Shown: positions 12,876 to 14,027 of the stretch, in pieces
Numbering within the stretch: position 1 is the first letter of the stretch
Layout of the letters: every line of letters begins with the position of its first letter
Origin: Fibrobacter sp.
Lineage (GTDB): Bacteria > Fibrobacterota > Fibrobacteria > Fibrobacterales > Fibrobacteraceae
DNA: 14,027 nt
Reading direction: 5' to 3'
NCBI GenBank assembly: GCA_021443065.1
Contig: JABUUR010000169.1
Span: forward strand, 1-14,027
The notes under the pieces: generated by a model
The model's input: the letters and a program-made list of their open reading frames with translations, nothing else
The model's database searches: none
Told to the model about the DNA's origin: nothing
Position numbers and translations under genes: made by a program

Positions 12876-13874
12876 ATGGAAACAACAGCAATTATCGGCT
12901 ACTACAGCCGTCTGGTCATGGCCAAGAACCAAGGCCATTTCGCCATCGCCAAGGCATTCCTCGCCCTCATGGAAAGCGCTACAGGTCTCGACTCCGCCGC
13001 ACCGGATTACCACAAGGCCATGGAAAAAATCGCCCAAGCCAAGGGGCACGCCGCATCTATTGCCGCAAGTGTAGAAACCTCTGCCGAAGTTCCCGCCGGC
13101 GAAGCCTACGACTGGCAATCCTATATCCTGGAAAACCCGCCCTATACACGCAAGTTGGCCCTTGCATTGGCCGCCTATTTTGCAAGGGCGAACCTTCTGG
13201 AAACCGCCTACGAAATGTACCTCTGCGCCAGCGAGCTTGACGAAGACGGAAGCAGCGCCCAGGAACTTGAAGCCATAGGCAGCGCAGAATCCGGAACCAT
13301 GGCGTACGAGTTTGGCACAAGGTGCGAATCCGCCGGAGACTATGCGAAGGCGGCCGCCTGGTACAAAAAGGCAAAGGATGCTGGCCTTGCCCAGGCCGAT
13401 ACAGCACTGGCCCGCATGCAGTCGTACCACGGCGTCACCCGGTTCATAACGCCCTGGCTCGAAATCGCAAAAAAGACAGGCCGCAAGGAACTGGCCAAAG
13501 CCATCGTTGCCATGGCGCAAAACGCAAACGCCGGCAGCATGGACACGGTCACCATCAACGAATCTGTGGTAATGCCCTGCTACCAGGAGTTGGACTTCTG
13601 GGAAAGCGAACTGGATGCCTACTTCAAGTTCTCCGGTGACAACAGCGAAGCCTACGGCAACGCCATCGCAGCCATCGGCAGGATCCTGGAAAGGGCCAGG
13701 ATGTACAACGTGGCCCTCCGCTGGTACAAGAAGGCAGGCTCCTTCAGCAAGGCCGCCAACGACGACGCCCGCCGCATGCTCCCCCTCAAGAGCAAGTCCA
13801 TCACCATGCGCGAGGCCGACGACATCTACGACAGCGTAAGCCCAATCCCCGCCCTCTGGAAAATCCCGAACTAG
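12876..13874 (+). CDS. Cytosolic Sel1/TPR-type repeat protein
   Basis: 332 residues from the ATG at 12876 with GAGGG eight bases upstream; an in-frame GTG at 12861 overlaps that site and is less likely. There is no signal peptide or membrane helix, so it is probably cytosolic. The protein is almost all alpha-helical and Ala-rich, with helical-pair repeats. The clearest is at ~150-190, where A-Y-E-F-G-T-R-C-E-S-A-G-D-Y-A-K-A-A-A-W-Y-K-K-A is followed by G-L-A-Q-A-D-T-A-L-A-R-M, a typical Sel1-like unit. Another near the C-terminus reads A-L-R-W-Y-K-K-A-G-S-F-S-K-A-A. Such repeats form protein-interaction scaffolds; no catalytic motif is seen and no specific function can be named. It lies 98 bases after the large lipoproteins, with its own possible promoter and a good terminator, so linkage to that pair is only positional. 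Codon use is GC-rich, like the core genes. Confidence 0.82.
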   Translation: METTAIIGYYSRLVMAKNQGHFAIAKAFLALMESATGLDSAAPDYHKAMEKIAQAKGHAASIAASVETSAEVPAGEAYDWQSYILENPPYTRKLALALAAYFARANLLETAYEMYLCASELDEDGSSAQELEAIGSAESGTMAYEFGTRCESAGDYAKAAAWYKKAKDAGLAQADTALARMQSYHGVTRFITPWLEIAKKTGRKELAKAIVAMAQNANAGSMDTVTINESVVMPCYQELDFWESELDAYFKFSGDNSEAYGNAIAAIGRILERARMYNVALRWYKKAGSFSKAANDDARRMLPLKSKSITMREADDIYDSVSPIPALWKIPN

Positions 13875-13896
13875 CTGCAATTCGATTTTTAAATGC

Positions 13897-13927
13897 AAGG
13901 TTGGCAATTGCCGGCCTTTTTATTTTT
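13897..13927 (+). terminator. Rho-independent terminator after the Sel1/TPR-type gene
   Basis: AAGGTTGGC pairs with GCCGGCCTT (nine pairs, two of them G-T) around an AATT loop, followed by TTTATTTTT. It sits 22 bases after the stop and between convergent genes if the right-edge minus-strand frame is real. Confidence 0.88.
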
Positions 13928-13955
13928 GACACTAAAATTTAGTTTTGAATGATAC

Positions 13956-14027
13956 TTATTTTAGGGAAACTACCGTAGAATCAACGACAATTTTTATATG
14001 GCTCATTTCTTCATAGCCAAGGGAATA
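13956..14027 (-). CDS. Possible C-terminus of a minus-strand gene (runs off right edge)
   Basis: The minus strand is open from the window edge to a TAA at 13958-13956, giving 23 residues. They look protein-like: Y-S-L-G-Y-E-E-M-S-H-I-K-I-V-V-D-S-T-V-V-S-L-K. Orientation is convergent with the Sel1/TPR-type gene and its terminator, which is a natural place for a gene end. It is too short to assign, and a chance open frame of this length is quite possible. Confidence 0.35.
   Translation of the reverse strand, partial: YSLGYEEMSHIKIVVDSTVVSLK

Noticed and set aside
12858..13907. 349-residue minus-strand open frame opposite the Sel1/TPR-type gene
   Set aside because: The plus strand gives an Ala-rich helical-repeat protein with a good ribosome-binding site and terminator; the minus reading is Gly/Val/Cys-rich without domain signatures.

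Overview
The window looks like a chromosomal segment from Fibrobacter (a gut cellulose degrader) or a close relative. Four traits support this: lipoproteins with long Ser-run linkers, a truncated copy of the 'Fibrobacter succinogenes major paralogous' (FISUMP) domain, two tandem ~930-residue lipoproteins matching what I know of the F. succinogenes paralogous family TIGR02171, and a core genome of moderate-to-high GC interrupted by an AT-rich patch. The assignment comes from recognising families by eye; no search was run.

Positions 1-4043 are all on the minus strand. The left edge carries the N-terminal 201 residues of a Ser-linker lipoprotein whose probable catalytic part lies outside the window. 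Upstream of it is a three-gene, operon-like block read from 4043 to 824: a lipoprotein substrate-binding protein of the iron/cobalamin/siderophore type, a protein with a cyclic-nucleotide-binding fold plus a DUF4388/PATAN domain, and purM. It ends at a clear intrinsic terminator (741-776). Positions 4164-4997 (+) encode a probable outer-membrane beta-barrel protein, followed by a strong terminator.

Positions 5047-7174 are different. A 49-residue C-terminal remnant of a lost gene (5047-5196, minus) abuts an AT-rich island. The island carries small minus-strand genes: two short lipoproteins, one with a truncated FISUMP domain and one broken at an A9 run, plus two overlapping short ORFs that may be one frameshifted gene. 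The island ends in about 420 bp of non-coding DNA with promoter-like repeats, a GC hairpin and a 17-codon ORF.

Positions 7175-12777 (+) hold the main feature: two translationally coupled (ATGA overlap) large lipoproteins. Each has a lipoprotein signal, a SUMF1/FGE-type (C-type-lectin-fold) domain without the usual catalytic cysteine position, a TolB/PD40-like beta-propeller, and a C-terminal SGNH-hydrolase-like domain. The first two modules are nearly identical between the copies. The C-terminal module is strongly diverged, and copy 2 has lost the apparent catalytic Asp. A cytosolic Sel1/TPR-type protein (12876-13874) and a terminator follow. The last 72 bases look like the C-terminus of a minus-strand gene running off the right edge.

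The large lipoproteins are probably anchored in the outer membrane or periplasmic face and may recognise or modify surface glycans, but that is inference. The family's function is unknown to me.
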